Source: Chelativorans intermedius
GTDB taxonomy: Bacteria; Pseudomonadota; Alphaproteobacteria; Rhizobiales; Rhizobiaceae
Assembly (NCBI RefSeq): GCF_025398255.1
Contig: NZ_JAODNW010000024.1
Coordinates: 1-49,010 of the forward strand
DNA: 49,010 nt
Direction of reading: 5' to 3'
In this document: positions 6,943-14,935 of the stretch, one piece after another
Numbering within the stretch: position 1 is the first letter of the stretch
Layout of the letters: the number at the start of each line of letters is the position of its first letter
Notes under the pieces: generated by a model
What the model saw: only the letters and a program-made list of their open reading frames with translations
Databases searched by the model: none
What the model was told of the DNA's origin: nothing
Position numbers and translations under genes: made by a program

Positions 6943-8587
6943 AGAGAGCCTCCTTGAAAGGTGCGGGGCCCAGCCGGCGGTAGGCGGCGAGAAAGGTCTC
7001 GTGCCTGTCCTGCCGGTTGGCCAGATAGGTTTCGATGATGGTTTCCACCGCGTCGACGATCTCGTCGGGGCCGAAACCGCGGCCGATGATCTCGCCGATC
7101 GCGGTGTTCTCGTCGCCCGAGCCGCCGAGCGTGACCTGATAGAGCTCCGCACCCTTCTTCTCGACGCCGAGAATGCCGATGTGGCCCACATGGTGATGGC
7201 CGCAGGCATTGATGCAACCGGAGATCTTGATCTTGAGATCGCCGATCTCCTCCTGCCGCGCCTGGCTTGCGAAGCGGCTGGAGATCTGCTGGGCCACCGG
7301 GATCGAGCGTGCATTGGCCAGCGCGCAGTAGTCGAGGCCGGGGCAGGCAATGATGTCGGTCACGAGGCCGGCATTGGATGTCGCAAGGCCGATCTCCCTG
7401 AGCCGGTCATAGACCGCCTTCAGGTCGGCGCGCGCCACATGCGGCAGGATCAGGTTCTGCTCGTGGCTGACGCGGATCTCGTCGAAGCCGTAACGCTCGG
7501 CCAGGTCGGCCACGGCCTCCATCTGGTCGGCCGAGGCATCGCCCGGCACCTCGCCGATGCCCTTCAGCGAGATGGTGACGGAGGCATAGTCGGGATTCCT
7601 GTGCGTGTGGAGATTGCGCCGCATCCAGTCGGCAAAGCTTCTGTCGGCTGCCGACGCGGCGGCTATTGCGGCGTCTCCTTCCGGCCGAGGCGGCAGGGCG
7701 GGCGGCGCGAAATAGGCCTGGATGGCCGCAATATCCGCCTCGGGAAGCTTGAGCTCGCCATCCTTCAGGGCCGCGAACTCGCGTTCCACCTGGGCGGCAA
7801 GCTCTTCCGTCCCGGTCTCGTGTACGAGGATCTTGATGCGTGCCTTGTACTTGTTGTCGCGGCGACCATGCAGATTGTACACGCGCAGGATCGCCGTCGT
7901 GTAGGAGAGCAGGTCCTCCTCCGGCAGGAAGTCGCGGATCTTTTTGGCCACCATCGGCGTGCGGCCGAGCCCGCCGCCCACATAGACGGCAAAGCCGAGC
8001 CGCCCGCCGGCGTCCTTCTTCAGATGCAGGCCGATGTCATGTACCTGGACCGCGGCGCGGTCGCGCTCCGCCCCCGTCACCGCGATCTTGAACTTGCGCG
8101 GAAGATAGGAGAACTCCGGGTGCAGCGACGACCACTGGCGCAGGATCTCCGCATAGGGGCGCGGGTCGGCCACCTCGTCCGCCGCCGCGCCTGCGAAATG
8201 ATCGGCGGTGACGTTGCGGATGCAGTTGCCCGAGGTCTGGATGGCATGCATCTCCACCTCGGCGAGCTTTTCCAGGATGTCCGGGATGTCCTTGAGTGCC
8301 GGCCAGTGGAACTGCAGGTTCTGCCGCGTGGTGAAGTGGCCGTATCCCTTGTCGTAGGTGCGCGCGATATGCGCCAGCATGCGCATCTGCCGGGGCGACA
8401 GCGTGCCGTAGGGAATGGCGATGCGCAGCATGTAGGCATGGAGCTGCAGATACACGCCGTTCATCAGCCTCAGCGGCTTGAACTGCTCCTCCGTCAGCTC
8501 GCCGGAAAGGCGCCGCTTCACCTGGTCGCGGAACTCGGCGACGCGGGCCTTCACGAAGGCGTGGTCGAACTCGTCGTAACGGTACAT
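6917..8587 (-). CDS. cysI: Sulfite reductase haemoprotein CysI (siroheme / 4Fe-4S)
   Basis: This enzyme reduces sulfite to sulfide in cysteine synthesis. The 556-residue protein has two ferredoxin-like half-domains and two siroheme/Fe-S domains. Visible motifs are HFTTRQNLQFHW and the TSGNCIRNV segment in the first half. CPGLDYC (about 414-420) and CINAC (about 457-461) supply the four Cys ligands of the siroheme-bridged cluster. No CysJ flavoprotein gene is present, so electrons must come from another donor such as ferredoxin or via the DUF934/DUF2849 proteins. It lies between DUF2849 and cysH. The start at 8587 matches the usual MYRYDEFD beginning; the longer open frame upstream belongs to the DUF2849 shadow. 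Confidence 0.93.
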   Translation of the reverse strand: MYRYDEFDHAFVKARVAEFRDQVKRRLSGELTEEQFKPLRLMNGVYLQLHAYMLRIAIPYGTLSPRQMRMLAHIARTYDKGYGHFTTRQNLQFHWPALKDIPDILEKLAEVEMHAIQTSGNCIRNVTADHFAGAAADEVADPRPYAEILRQWSSLHPEFSYLPRKFKIAVTGAERDRAAVQVHDIGLHLKKDAGGRLGFAVYVGGGLGRTPMVAKKIRDFLPEEDLLSYTTAILRVYNLHGRRDNKYKARIKILVHETGTEELAAQVEREFAALKDGELKLPEADIAAIQAYFAPPALPPRPEGDAAIAAASAADRSFADWMRRNLHTHRNPDYASVTISLKGIGEVPGDASADQMEAVADLAERYGFDEIRVSHEQNLILPHVARADLKAVYDRLREIGLATSNAGLVTDIIACPGLDYCALANARSIPVAQQISSRFASQARQEEIGDLKIKISGCINACGHHHVGHIGILGVEKKGAELYQVTLGGSGDENTAIGEIIGRGFGPDEIVDAVETIIETYLANRQDRHETFLAAYRRLGPAPFKEALYGREAKAA

Positions 8588-8606
8588 GGGTCTTCCCTGA
8601 CGTTCT

Positions 8607-8915
8607 TCAGACCGGTGCCAGCACGCCGCGGCGTGCCTGCTTGCCAAGATCGGGGTGAATGGAAGGCCCGGCGGCGCGGATACGCTCGCGCAGGCGGGTG
8701 GGGCGGATCCGGCCCTCGACGATCTCCACATCGATGAGATTGACGTCGACGACCTCGTTGCGTGCGGCGGCAGCACGCCCGGCTTCCTCCAGGCGCCCGG
8801 CCGCCTCGGCATCGCGGGCGATCTCGGCCTCGGCGATGTCCTCGGCCCAGCGGCCGTCCGCCGCCAGCCAGACGACCTCGCCGTCAACCAGTCGGTTTGC
8901 GGTGAGCAGCTTCAT
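8607..8915 (-). CDS. DUF2849 small protein of the sulfate-assimilation operon
   Basis: This is a 102-residue cytoplasmic protein of the DUF2849 family, encoded between cysG and cysI in many alphaproteobacteria. It starts MKLLTANRLVDGEVVWL, followed by DGRWAEDIAEAEIARDAEAA and a basic C-terminal third ending in the IHPDLGKQARRG segment. There are no Cys residues and no cofactor motif. The start overlaps the cysG stop by 4 nt (ATGA), implying coupled translation, and the gene ends 19 nt before cysI. Function is unknown. The fixed location suggests a role in sulfite reductase maturation, siroheme handover or electron transfer; this is inference only. Confidence 0.88.
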   Translation of the reverse strand: MKLLTANRLVDGEVVWLAADGRWAEDIAEAEIARDAEAAGRLEEAGRAAAARNEVVDVNLIDVEIVEGRIRPTRLRERIRAAGPSIHPDLGKQARRGVLAPV

Positions 8916-10363
8916 CCTTTGCTTTCCTCGTTCGCCGGGGCGGGGGCGGGGGCGGTGCGGCGCGCGGTGAGCGGCTGCGAGCGCGAGAAATCGGCACCCG
9001 CCACCGCGTCGCCGATGATGGTCAGCACCGGGCCTGAAAGGTCGGTGCGCGCGCCGAGCGCCGGCAGATCGGCCAGCGTGCCGTGAAACAGCCGGCGGCG
9101 CGCCAGGCTGGCGTTCTCCACCACGGCTACGGCCGTATCGGGCGACAGCCCGGCATCCCGCAGGCGCCCTGCCACCTCGGCGGCGTTGGAGCGGCCCATG
9201 TAGACGGCAACGGTGGCGCCCTCGATGGCGAGCTTCGCCCAGTCGGGCAGGCTCGTGCCCTTGAGATCGTGCCCGGTGGTGAAGACGAGGGAGGAGGCCA
9301 CACCGCGCAGTGTCAACGGCAGCTCGAAATCGGCCGCGGCGGCCAGCGCCGCCGTCACCCCCGGCACCACCTCATAGGCAATGCCGGCCTCGCGCAACGC
9401 CGCCATCTCCTCGCCTGCGCGGCCGAACACCAGCGGATCGCCCGCCTTGAGGCGCACCACGCGCTTGCCGGTGCGCGCGAGCTCCACCAGCAGCGCGTTG
9501 ATCTCGTCCTGGGTCTTGGAGTGGCAGCCCTTGCGCTTGCCCGCGGCGATGCGCTCGGCATCGCGCCGGCCCATGGCGACCACGGCTTCCGGCACCAGCG
9601 CATCGTGCATGATGACGTCGGCTTCCATGAGCAGGCGCTGCGCACGCAGGGTCAGCAGGTCTTCCGCGCCAGGGCCTGCGCCGACGAGCGCCACATGGCC
9701 GGGTTCGACCCCCTGGCTGTGCAACAGCCGCTCGACCGCCCGGGCGGCCGCATGGGCGTCGCCGGCTTCCACGGCGCGCGCCGGGCTACCGGTAAAGAAA
9801 GCCTTCCAGAAGCGGCGGCGGGCAACGCCCCTGGCGACACGGCGCTCCACCGCCGTGCGATACGAGGCGGCGAGGGTGGCCAGCCGGCCGAGCGAGGGCG
9901 AAAGCATGCGGTCGATGCGAGCCCGGATCATCTGCGCCAGCACGGGGCCCGCGCCCTCCGTACCCACGGCGACGGCCACCGGCGCGCGGTTGACCAGCGC
10001 CGGGGTGTAGAAGTCGCACAGCTCCGGGCGGTCCACGGCGTTGACGGGGATGGAGCGGGCGCGTGCATCGGCAACCACGGCGCGGTCGGCTTCCTCCTCG
10101 CCCGTGGCGGCGAAGACGAGAGCCGCCCCGTCGAGATGCCGCGCCGCGTAAGGCGCGCGCACCACCGTCACGCCGCGTTGTGCGGCCCATTGCGCAAGGG
10201 TGGCCTCGGCCGTCTCGGCCACGACGACGATCTCGGCGCTCGACTGCGCCATCAGCCGCGCCTTGGCCAGCGCCTCCTCGCCGCCGCCGACGATCACGAC
10301 GCGTCGCTGCTCGACGCGCATGAAGATCGGAAATGCGTTCAGCTTTGCCGTCTCGAAGGACAT
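8912..10363 (-). CDS. cysG: Siroheme synthase CysG (methyltransferase, dehydrogenase and ferrochelatase)
   Basis: CysG converts uroporphyrinogen III to siroheme, the cofactor of CysI. The 483-residue protein is a two-part fusion. The N-terminal precorrin-2 dehydrogenase/ferrochelatase has an NAD-binding VVIVGGGEEALAKA near residues 20-33. The C-terminal SAM uroporphyrinogen methyltransferase begins at VALVGAGPGAEDLLTLRA and contains RLKAGDPLVFGRAGEE and YMGRSNA. The start is placed at the second ATG (10363) because CAGGAG lies 9 nt upstream of it, whereas the ATG at 10381 has no ribosome site. It is the promoter-proximal gene of the five-gene operon, followed by DUF2849 with a 4-nt overlap. 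Confidence 0.94.
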   Translation of the reverse strand: MSFETAKLNAFPIFMRVEQRRVVIVGGGEEALAKARLMAQSSAEIVVVAETAEATLAQWAAQRGVTVVRAPYAARHLDGAALVFAATGEEEADRAVVADARARSIPVNAVDRPELCDFYTPALVNRAPVAVAVGTEGAGPVLAQMIRARIDRMLSPSLGRLATLAASYRTAVERRVARGVARRRFWKAFFTGSPARAVEAGDAHAAARAVERLLHSQGVEPGHVALVGAGPGAEDLLTLRAQRLLMEADVIMHDALVPEAVVAMGRRDAERIAAGKRKGCHSKTQDEINALLVELARTGKRVVRLKAGDPLVFGRAGEEMAALREAGIAYEVVPGVTAALAAAADFELPLTLRGVASSLVFTTGHDLKGTSLPDWAKLAIEGATVAVYMGRSNAAEVAGRLRDAGLSPDTAVAVVENASLARRRLFHGTLADLPALGARTDLSGPVLTIIGDAVAGADFSRSQPLTARRTAPAPAPANEESKG

Positions 10364-10527
10364 GGATGCACGCTCCTGCATGGTGAACCGGATTTTGCCC
10401 GCAGGCGGCCGTTTTCAGAAGAAACGCACTCGCGCCCGGGGATTGCCCCGGCAATCGCTTTTGCGTCTCGCACCGTTGCTGCGGAAAATTCATCCCACCG
10501 CGCGCCGTTGCAGGTGGGCAAAGGGCT

Positions 10528-10555
10528 CTTGCCTCACGCTCGGGGTGAGGCCAAG
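10528..10555 (+). promoter_or_regulatory. Leader hairpin ahead of the host-attachment gene
   Basis: CTTGCCTCAC (10528-10537) pairs with GTGAGGCCAAG (10545-10555) with one bulged C and a 7-nt loop, about 12 nt before the AAGGAGAGG ribosome site of the next gene. It has no T-run, so it is not a classic terminator. A translational or mRNA-stability element is possible. The same spacer holds a 7-2-7 dyad at 10441-10456 (GATTGCC/GGCAATC) that could serve either divergent gene. Confidence 0.4.
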
Positions 10556-10581
10556 CTTCGGCCATTCGAAGGAGAGGAAAG

Positions 10582-11031
10582 ATGGCGCAAATCCGGCTCG
10601 AACACAATATCTGGCTTCTGGTCGCCGACGGCGAGAAGGCGCTTTTCCTGCGCAACGAGGGAAATCCGTTCCAGCCGCGGCTGCAGGTGGTGCGGGCGAT
10701 CCACGAGGAAAATCCGCCCAATCGCCAGCAGAGCACGGACGCGCCGGGCCGCTATTTCGACGGCGCGAATGTGCACAAGAGCGGCTTCGAGGAGACCGAC
10801 TGGCACCGCATCGGCAAGGAGCGCTTCGCCGAGGAGATCGCAGACCGGCTGTATCGCCTGGCCCATCGGGGCCGGTTCGAGAAGATCGTGCTCGTGGCCC
10901 CGCCGCTGGTGCTGGGCGCGCTGCGCAAGGCACTGCACAAGGAAGTGAGCGATCGCGTGGCCGGCGAGGTGGCGAAGACGCTGACCGGCCACACCAGGGA
11001 AGACATCGAGCGGATCCTGGCGACCGCCTGA
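10582..11031 (+). CDS. Host attachment family protein
   Basis: This 149-residue soluble protein belongs to the host-attachment (AtsE-like) family, named after a plant-attachment locus of Agrobacterium. Its fold resembles the eRF1/pelota middle domain. Visible features are the ILLL-type first strand (IWLLVADGEKALFLRN), the RYFDGANVHKSGFEETDWHR segment and the C-terminal VAPPLVLGALRKAL...VAKTLTGHTREDIERIL. There is no signal peptide, so any role in attachment is probably indirect. AAGGAGAGGAAAG precedes the ATG. It is first of a plus-strand run that continues with two methyltransferases and lspA. Molecular function is unknown. Confidence 0.87.
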   Translation: MAQIRLEHNIWLLVADGEKALFLRNEGNPFQPRLQVVRAIHEENPPNRQQSTDAPGRYFDGANVHKSGFEETDWHRIGKERFAEEIADRLYRLAHRGRFEKIVLVAPPLVLGALRKALHKEVSDRVAGEVAKTLTGHTREDIERILATA

Positions 11032-11099
11032 GGGGCGTTGCGCCCTGCGAGAGGCTGTGGCAGAAGCGGCCGAGGCATGACCTCGAGCCGGAGCCCCCG

Positions 11100-12092
11100 T
11101 TGAAGCCCTTGCGAGACAGGAACCCTCGCCAAAGACAGCGCAGCGACGCGCCGGGCCGCCAGCCTGCCGCTGCGGCCGGCCGGCGCGCCGGGCCGCTTCC
11201 CGAAGAGCGCCTGCCGCTGATTCTCGAAGTGCTTCCCGACGAGGACTATGCGCTGCTCGATTCGGGTGGCGGGCGCAAGCTGGAGCGCTACGGCCCCTAT
11301 CGCATCGTGCGCCCGGAGGGCCAGGCCCTGTGGCAGCCGGCCTGGGAGGCGGCCGAGTGGGACAAGGCCGATGCCGTATTCACCGGCGATACGGACGAGG
11401 AGGGCATGGGCCGCTGGCGCTTCCCCGGAACGCCGCTCGGCGAGACCTGGCCGATGCGCCATGACGGCATTGCCTATCTGGGCCGTTTCACCTCCTTCCG
11501 CCATGTCGGTGTGTTTCCCGAGCAGGCCTCCCACTGGGCGCACATGGCGGGGCTGATCGAAGCGGCGCGCCGGCCGGTCAAGGTGCTCAATCTTTTCGGC
11601 TATACCGGCCTGGCCTCGCTCGTTGCCGCGCGCGCCGGCGCGCAGGTAACGCATATCGACGCCTCGAAGAAGGCGATTGCCTGGGCGCGGGAAAACCAGG
11701 AGGTGGCGGGGCTCGGCGACCGTCCCATCCGCTGGATCTGCGAAGATGCGGTAAAGTTCGCCGAGCGCGAGAAGCGGCGTGGCAACAGCTACGACATCAT
11801 CCTGCTGGACCCTCCCGCCTATGGCCGCGGGCCAAAGGGTGAGGTGTGGCAGCTCTTCGAGCATCTGCCGGGTCTGGTGGAAACCTGCCGCGACATCCTT
11901 TCGCCAAGGCCGCTGGCGCTGGTGCTGACGGCATACTCAATCCGCGCCTCCTTCTTCGCGGTGCATGCGCTGGTGCGCGACGCCTTTGCCGGTATGGGCG
12001 GGCGGGTGGAATCGGGCGAGCTCGTCATCCGCGAGCAGTCGGCCGGGCGCGCCCTGTCCACCTCGCTCTTTTCGCGCTGGGTGGCGCGGTGA
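11100..12092 (+). CDS. Class I SAM-dependent methyltransferase, RlmI/RlmK-like
   Basis: This is a predicted cytoplasmic RNA methyltransferase of about 330 residues. The SAM site is VLNLFGYTGLASLVAARAG, followed by the acidic THIDASKKAI strand and the catalytic DPPAYGRGPKGEVW motif. An N-terminal beta-rich region (EDYALLDSGGGRKLERYGPY) is typical of the 23S rRNA cytosine-C5 methyltransferase group, but the PUA domain of RlmI is not evident. The TTG at 11100 with GGAG 6 nt before it is chosen as start; the open frame extends far upstream as a shadow. The stop overlaps the next start by 1 nt, so translation is coupled. The exact RNA target cannot be told from the sequence. Confidence 0.85.
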   Translation: MKPLRDRNPRQRQRSDAPGRQPAAAAGRRAGPLPEERLPLILEVLPDEDYALLDSGGGRKLERYGPYRIVRPEGQALWQPAWEAAEWDKADAVFTGDTDEEGMGRWRFPGTPLGETWPMRHDGIAYLGRFTSFRHVGVFPEQASHWAHMAGLIEAARRPVKVLNLFGYTGLASLVAARAGAQVTHIDASKKAIAWARENQEVAGLGDRPIRWICEDAVKFAEREKRRGNSYDIILLDPPAYGRGPKGEVWQLFEHLPGLVETCRDILSPRPLALVLTAYSIRASFFAVHALVRDAFAGMGGRVESGELVIREQSAGRALSTSLFSRWVAR

Positions 12093-12943
12093 TGGAGCGG
12101 CAAAGGCGCACCCCCGGCCGGGTCAAGGAGGTGACGAGCCTCTCCAACCCGCTGGTCAAGGAGATCAAGGCCCTCGCCCTGAAGAAATATCGCGACCGCG
12201 CGCGCGCCTTCATGGCCGAGGGTCTGAAGCTGGTGCTCGACGCGCTCGATGCGGGCTGGACCATCCGCACCATGGTCTATGCCAAGGCCGGGCGGGGCAA
12301 TGCAGCCGTGGAGAAGGCCGCTGCGCGCACCGTTGCTGCCGGCGGGCTGGTGCTGGAGGTTTCCGAAAAGGTTCTTTGCGCCATCACCCGCCGCGACAAC
12401 CCGCAGATGGTGGTGGGTGTGTTCGAGCAGCGCTATTGCCCGCTCGCCGACCTGCGGCCCGTGCGGGGGGATGTCTGGGTGGCGCTCGATCGCGTGCGCG
12501 ACCCCGGCAATCTGGGCACCATCATGCGCACGGTGGATGCGGTGGGCGCCCGCGGCGTCATCCTGGTGGGCGAATGCACCGACCCCTTCTCACTGGAGAC
12601 CGTGCGGGCGACGATGGGATCGCTCTTTTGCGTGCCGCTTGCCCGTGCCGAGCAGCAGGCGTTTCTCGACTGGCGGCGGACCTTCCCCGGCCTGGTGGTC
12701 GGCACGCATCTGGAAGGGGCGGTGGACTATCGCAGCGTCGACTATACCGCCGGTCCCGTGCTGCTTGTCATGGGCAATGAGCAGCAGGGCCTTGCTGCGC
12801 CCCTGGCGCAGTCATGCGACAGGCTGGTGCGCATTCCCCAGGCGGGGCGCGCCGATTCGCTCAATCTCGCGGTTGCCACCGGCGTCATGCTTTACGAGAT
12901 CCGCCGTGCCGCGCTGCCGGTCGTGCCCGAGGCCGCCTCATGA
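12092..12943 (+). CDS. TrmH-family (SpoU) RNA 2'-O-methyltransferase
   Basis: This SPOUT-fold RNA ribose methyltransferase has 283 residues. The N-terminal substrate-binding domain starts TSLSNPLVKEIKALALKKYR. The C-terminal trefoil-knot domain holds motif 1 RDPGNLGTIMRTVDA, motif 2 MGNEQQGL and motif 3 IPQAGRADSLNLAVATGVMLYE. The best-known relatives are RlmB and TsnR-type 23S rRNA methyltransferases; which nucleotide is modified is not clear. Start and stop are coupled to both neighbours (1 nt overlap with the upstream gene, 4 nt overlap with lspA). That places it firmly in one transcription unit. Confidence 0.91.
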   Translation: MERQRRTPGRVKEVTSLSNPLVKEIKALALKKYRDRARAFMAEGLKLVLDALDAGWTIRTMVYAKAGRGNAAVEKAAARTVAAGGLVLEVSEKVLCAITRRDNPQMVVGVFEQRYCPLADLRPVRGDVWVALDRVRDPGNLGTIMRTVDAVGARGVILVGECTDPFSLETVRATMGSLFCVPLARAEQQAFLDWRRTFPGLVVGTHLEGAVDYRSVDYTAGPVLLVMGNEQQGLAAPLAQSCDRLVRIPQAGRADSLNLAVATGVMLYEIRRAALPVVPEAAS

Positions 12944-13428
12944 ACAGGCGGGCCATGCTTCTCTATGGCGGCACCATGCTTGTCGCCCTGCTTCTGGATC
13001 AGGCGGTGAAGGCGCTGGTGGAGGCGGGGCTGGCCCTGCATGAGAGGGTGGACGTGCTGCCCTTTCTGGCGCTTCTGCACTCGCGCAACACGGGCATTGC
13101 CTTTTCCCTGTTCTCTGGCGTGGACGGGGTCTGGCTGAGCCTCGCCGTGCTCGTCATCATCGTCTTCATCGCCACGATGGCCGTGCGCACCGGCCCCCAA
13201 CAGGTGTTCGCCCGCTTCGGCTTTGCGCTCATCATCGGGGGCGCGCTGGGAAATCTCATCGACAGGGCGGTGCGCGGCCATGTGGTGGACTATGTCTTTT
13301 TCCACACGCCCGTATGGTCCTTCGCCATCTTCAATCTGGCGGACGCCTTCATCACGATCGGCGCCGGCCTGGTCATTCTCGATGAATGGATTGCCTGGCG
13401 GCGCAGCCGTCGGGAGGGCAGGGGATAG
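12940..13428 (+). CDS. lspA: Lipoprotein signal peptidase (signal peptidase II)
   Basis: LspA is the inner-membrane aspartyl peptidase that removes signal peptides from prolipoproteins. The 162-residue protein has four predicted membrane helices, NTGIAFSLFSG (50-60), GNLIDR (104-109) and GHVVDYV (113-119). The catalytic Asp pair is D117 and D135 (FNLADAF). The ATG overlaps the upstream methyltransferase stop by 4 nt. Its stop lies only 2 nt from the stop of the opposite-strand S24 regulator, leaving no room for a separate terminator. CpaD in this window is one likely substrate. Confidence 0.95.
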   Translation: MNRRAMLLYGGTMLVALLLDQAVKALVEAGLALHERVDVLPFLALLHSRNTGIAFSLFSGVDGVWLSLAVLVIIVFIATMAVRTGPQQVFARFGFALIIGGALGNLIDRAVRGHVVDYVFFHTPVWSFAIFNLADAFITIGAGLVILDEWIAWRRSRREGRG

Positions 13429-13430
13429 CG

Positions 13431-14066
13431 CTACTGGCTCGCCCAGACGATGCGGGCGATCCATTCCACCTCGGCCTTGGCCAGCACGCGGTTGGGATGC
13501 TCGGCGTTGAGCGACAGAAGCTCGATCTGGCCCGCAGTCTGTCGCTCCAGCACCTTGGCCATCACCTCTCCCCCGACGGTCTTGACGACCACGCGGTCGC
13601 CGCGGCGCACGCGCGCGGCAGGATCGACCACGAGCACATCGCCGTTGCGGTAGAGCGGCAGCATGGAATCGCCCTGCACCTCCAGCGCATAGGCGCCCTC
13701 GCTGACGGGACCGGGCAGGTCGATATGCTCCCAGCCCTCGCCAACGGGAAAACCGGCATCGGTGAAGAAGCCGCCGGCACCGGCCTGGGCGAATCCGATC
13801 AGCGGCACGCTGGTGCGGCCCGCCCGCCGCTCGCCGTCTCCGGCCATCAATGTCATGAACTCTTCCAGCGAAGCGCCGGTCGCCTGCATGACCTTGGCCA
13901 GCGATTCGGTCGAGGGCCAGCGCGGGCGCCCGTCCGCCGAATAGCGCTTGGATCGGTTGAAGGCGGTGGAATCGAGCCCGGCCTTGCGCGCCAGCCCCGA
14001 GGGCGACAACGCATAACGCGCCGCAAGCGCGTCTATGGCCGACCAGACTTTATCGTGCGAAAGCAC
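13431..14066 (-). CDS. HTH transcriptional regulator with S24/LexA-like peptidase domain
   Basis: This is a LexA/CI-type repressor of 211 residues. The N-terminal helix-turn-helix spans about 8-70 (SGLARKAGLDSTAFNRSKRY). The C-terminal S24 domain has the nucleophile in GDSM (S134) and the general base Lys at 171 (VMAKVLER). The 37-residue spacing is the same as the S119/K156 pair of LexA. A possible self-cleavage site is the Ala-Gly in GFAQAGAGG (about 95-99). The start is a GTG at 14066 with AAGGAG 7 nt upstream. It is a chromosomal relative of phage repressors. No other phage gene is nearby, so prophage origin is not supported. Targets are unknown. Confidence 0.86.
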   Translation of the reverse strand: MLSHDKVWSAIDALAARYALSPSGLARKAGLDSTAFNRSKRYSADGRPRWPSTESLAKVMQATGASLEEFMTLMAGDGERRAGRTSVPLIGFAQAGAGGFFTDAGFPVGEGWEHIDLPGPVSEGAYALEVQGDSMLPLYRNGDVLVVDPAARVRRGDRVVVKTVGGEVMAKVLERQTAGQIELLSLNAEHPNRVLAKAEVEWIARIVWASQ

Positions 14067-14119
14067 GCGGTGGCTCCTTCGCGAACCCGCCGGAACAGGA
14101 AAAAATGCCTCCGTTCCTT

Positions 14120-14770
14120 CTAACCCTTCGAGGACGGCTTGTCCATAAAGGGCGCCGCGGAAAAGGCCGGGCGGCCGGTGGCCAGCGCCCGGTCGAGGTG
14201 TTCGATCCGGTCCTGGCCCCAGAAGGGCTCGCCGTTCAGGATATAGGCCGGCGCGCCCACCACGTCGGCGGCGATGGCCTCCTCGGTGTTGCGTGCGCGG
14301 ATGGCGGCCGTCTCGGGCCGCGCGGCGGCCGGCAGGACGGTTTCGGAATCGAAGCCGGCAGCGCGCAGGTGAGCGGCCAGCACGGCGCGGTCGGAAATGT
14401 CTTCCTCATCGACCCACAGCGCGGCAAAGATCCGCTGCATGTAGTCCAGCGGATCGTGGCCGGCCTCGATGAGAGCGATGATCGTGTGATCGGCCAAAGA
14501 CGGATCCACCGGCCAGTATCTGGGCTTGGGATTGATGGGCAGGCCGCGATAATCGGCAACGCGCTGCAGCTCGATGAAGCGATAGCGCTGGCGAACGGGT
14601 GGACGCCTGGCCGGCGGCACGGCGCCCGAATGCTCGAAGATGGCCGGCAGGTTCACGGGCTTCACGGCCAGCGATGCGCCGTGCTTTTCCGCCACCGCGC
14701 ACAGGGCCCGGTGCCCGAGATAGGAGAAGGGCGACAGCGCCGTCATGTAGTAGTCGATGGTCTTTGACAT
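14120..14770 (-). CDS. 2-hydroxychromene-2-carboxylate isomerase family protein (DsbA/GST-kappa fold)
   Basis: This 216-residue cytoplasmic protein is of the NahD/GST-kappa family. It starts IDYYMTALSPFSYLGHRAL, with the SPFSYLG active-site loop where DsbA would have CxxC. It continues through PVNLPAIFEHSG and the YWPVDPSLADHTIIALI helix, and ends with the VVGAPAYILNGEPFWGQDRIEHLD segment. NahD isomerises a naphthalene-degradation intermediate using glutathione. There is no aromatic degradation gene nearby, so the true substrate is unknown. GGGAGG lies 5 nt ahead of the ATG. It stands between the S24 regulator and the beta-oxidation operon and may be transcribed alone. Confidence 0.86.
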   Translation of the reverse strand: MSKTIDYYMTALSPFSYLGHRALCAVAEKHGASLAVKPVNLPAIFEHSGAVPPARRPPVRQRYRFIELQRVADYRGLPINPKPRYWPVDPSLADHTIIALIEAGHDPLDYMQRIFAALWVDEEDISDRAVLAAHLRAAGFDSETVLPAAARPETAAIRARNTEEAIAADVVGAPAYILNGEPFWGQDRIEHLDRALATGRPAFSAAPFMDKPSSKG

Positions 14771-14935
14771 GGAAGCCTCCCAAGGCGGTCGTAGTCGCCC
14801 GTTCGCGATTTGAACAGCGCCGGAAGATCAACATCGCGTGAGGACCGCGGGAAGCGGGCGATCTTTCTCCGGGCCGTATGCGCTGCGGGAGCGCGTGTCG
14901 GGGGAGCCGAACACCGGCGGTGCGAAGTCCCCGGC

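Noticed and set aside
10441-10456. Short dyad GATTGCC/GGCAATC as a riboswitch or CysB-type operator for cysG
   Set aside because: Only 7-bp arms with a 2-nt centre; no match to a sulfur regulator site or riboswitch I can recall, so kept only as a note.
13431-14066. Prophage remnant suggested by the CI/LexA-like regulator
   Set aside because: No integrase, attachment site, structural or lysis gene in the area; such S24 regulators also occur as ordinary chromosomal genes.
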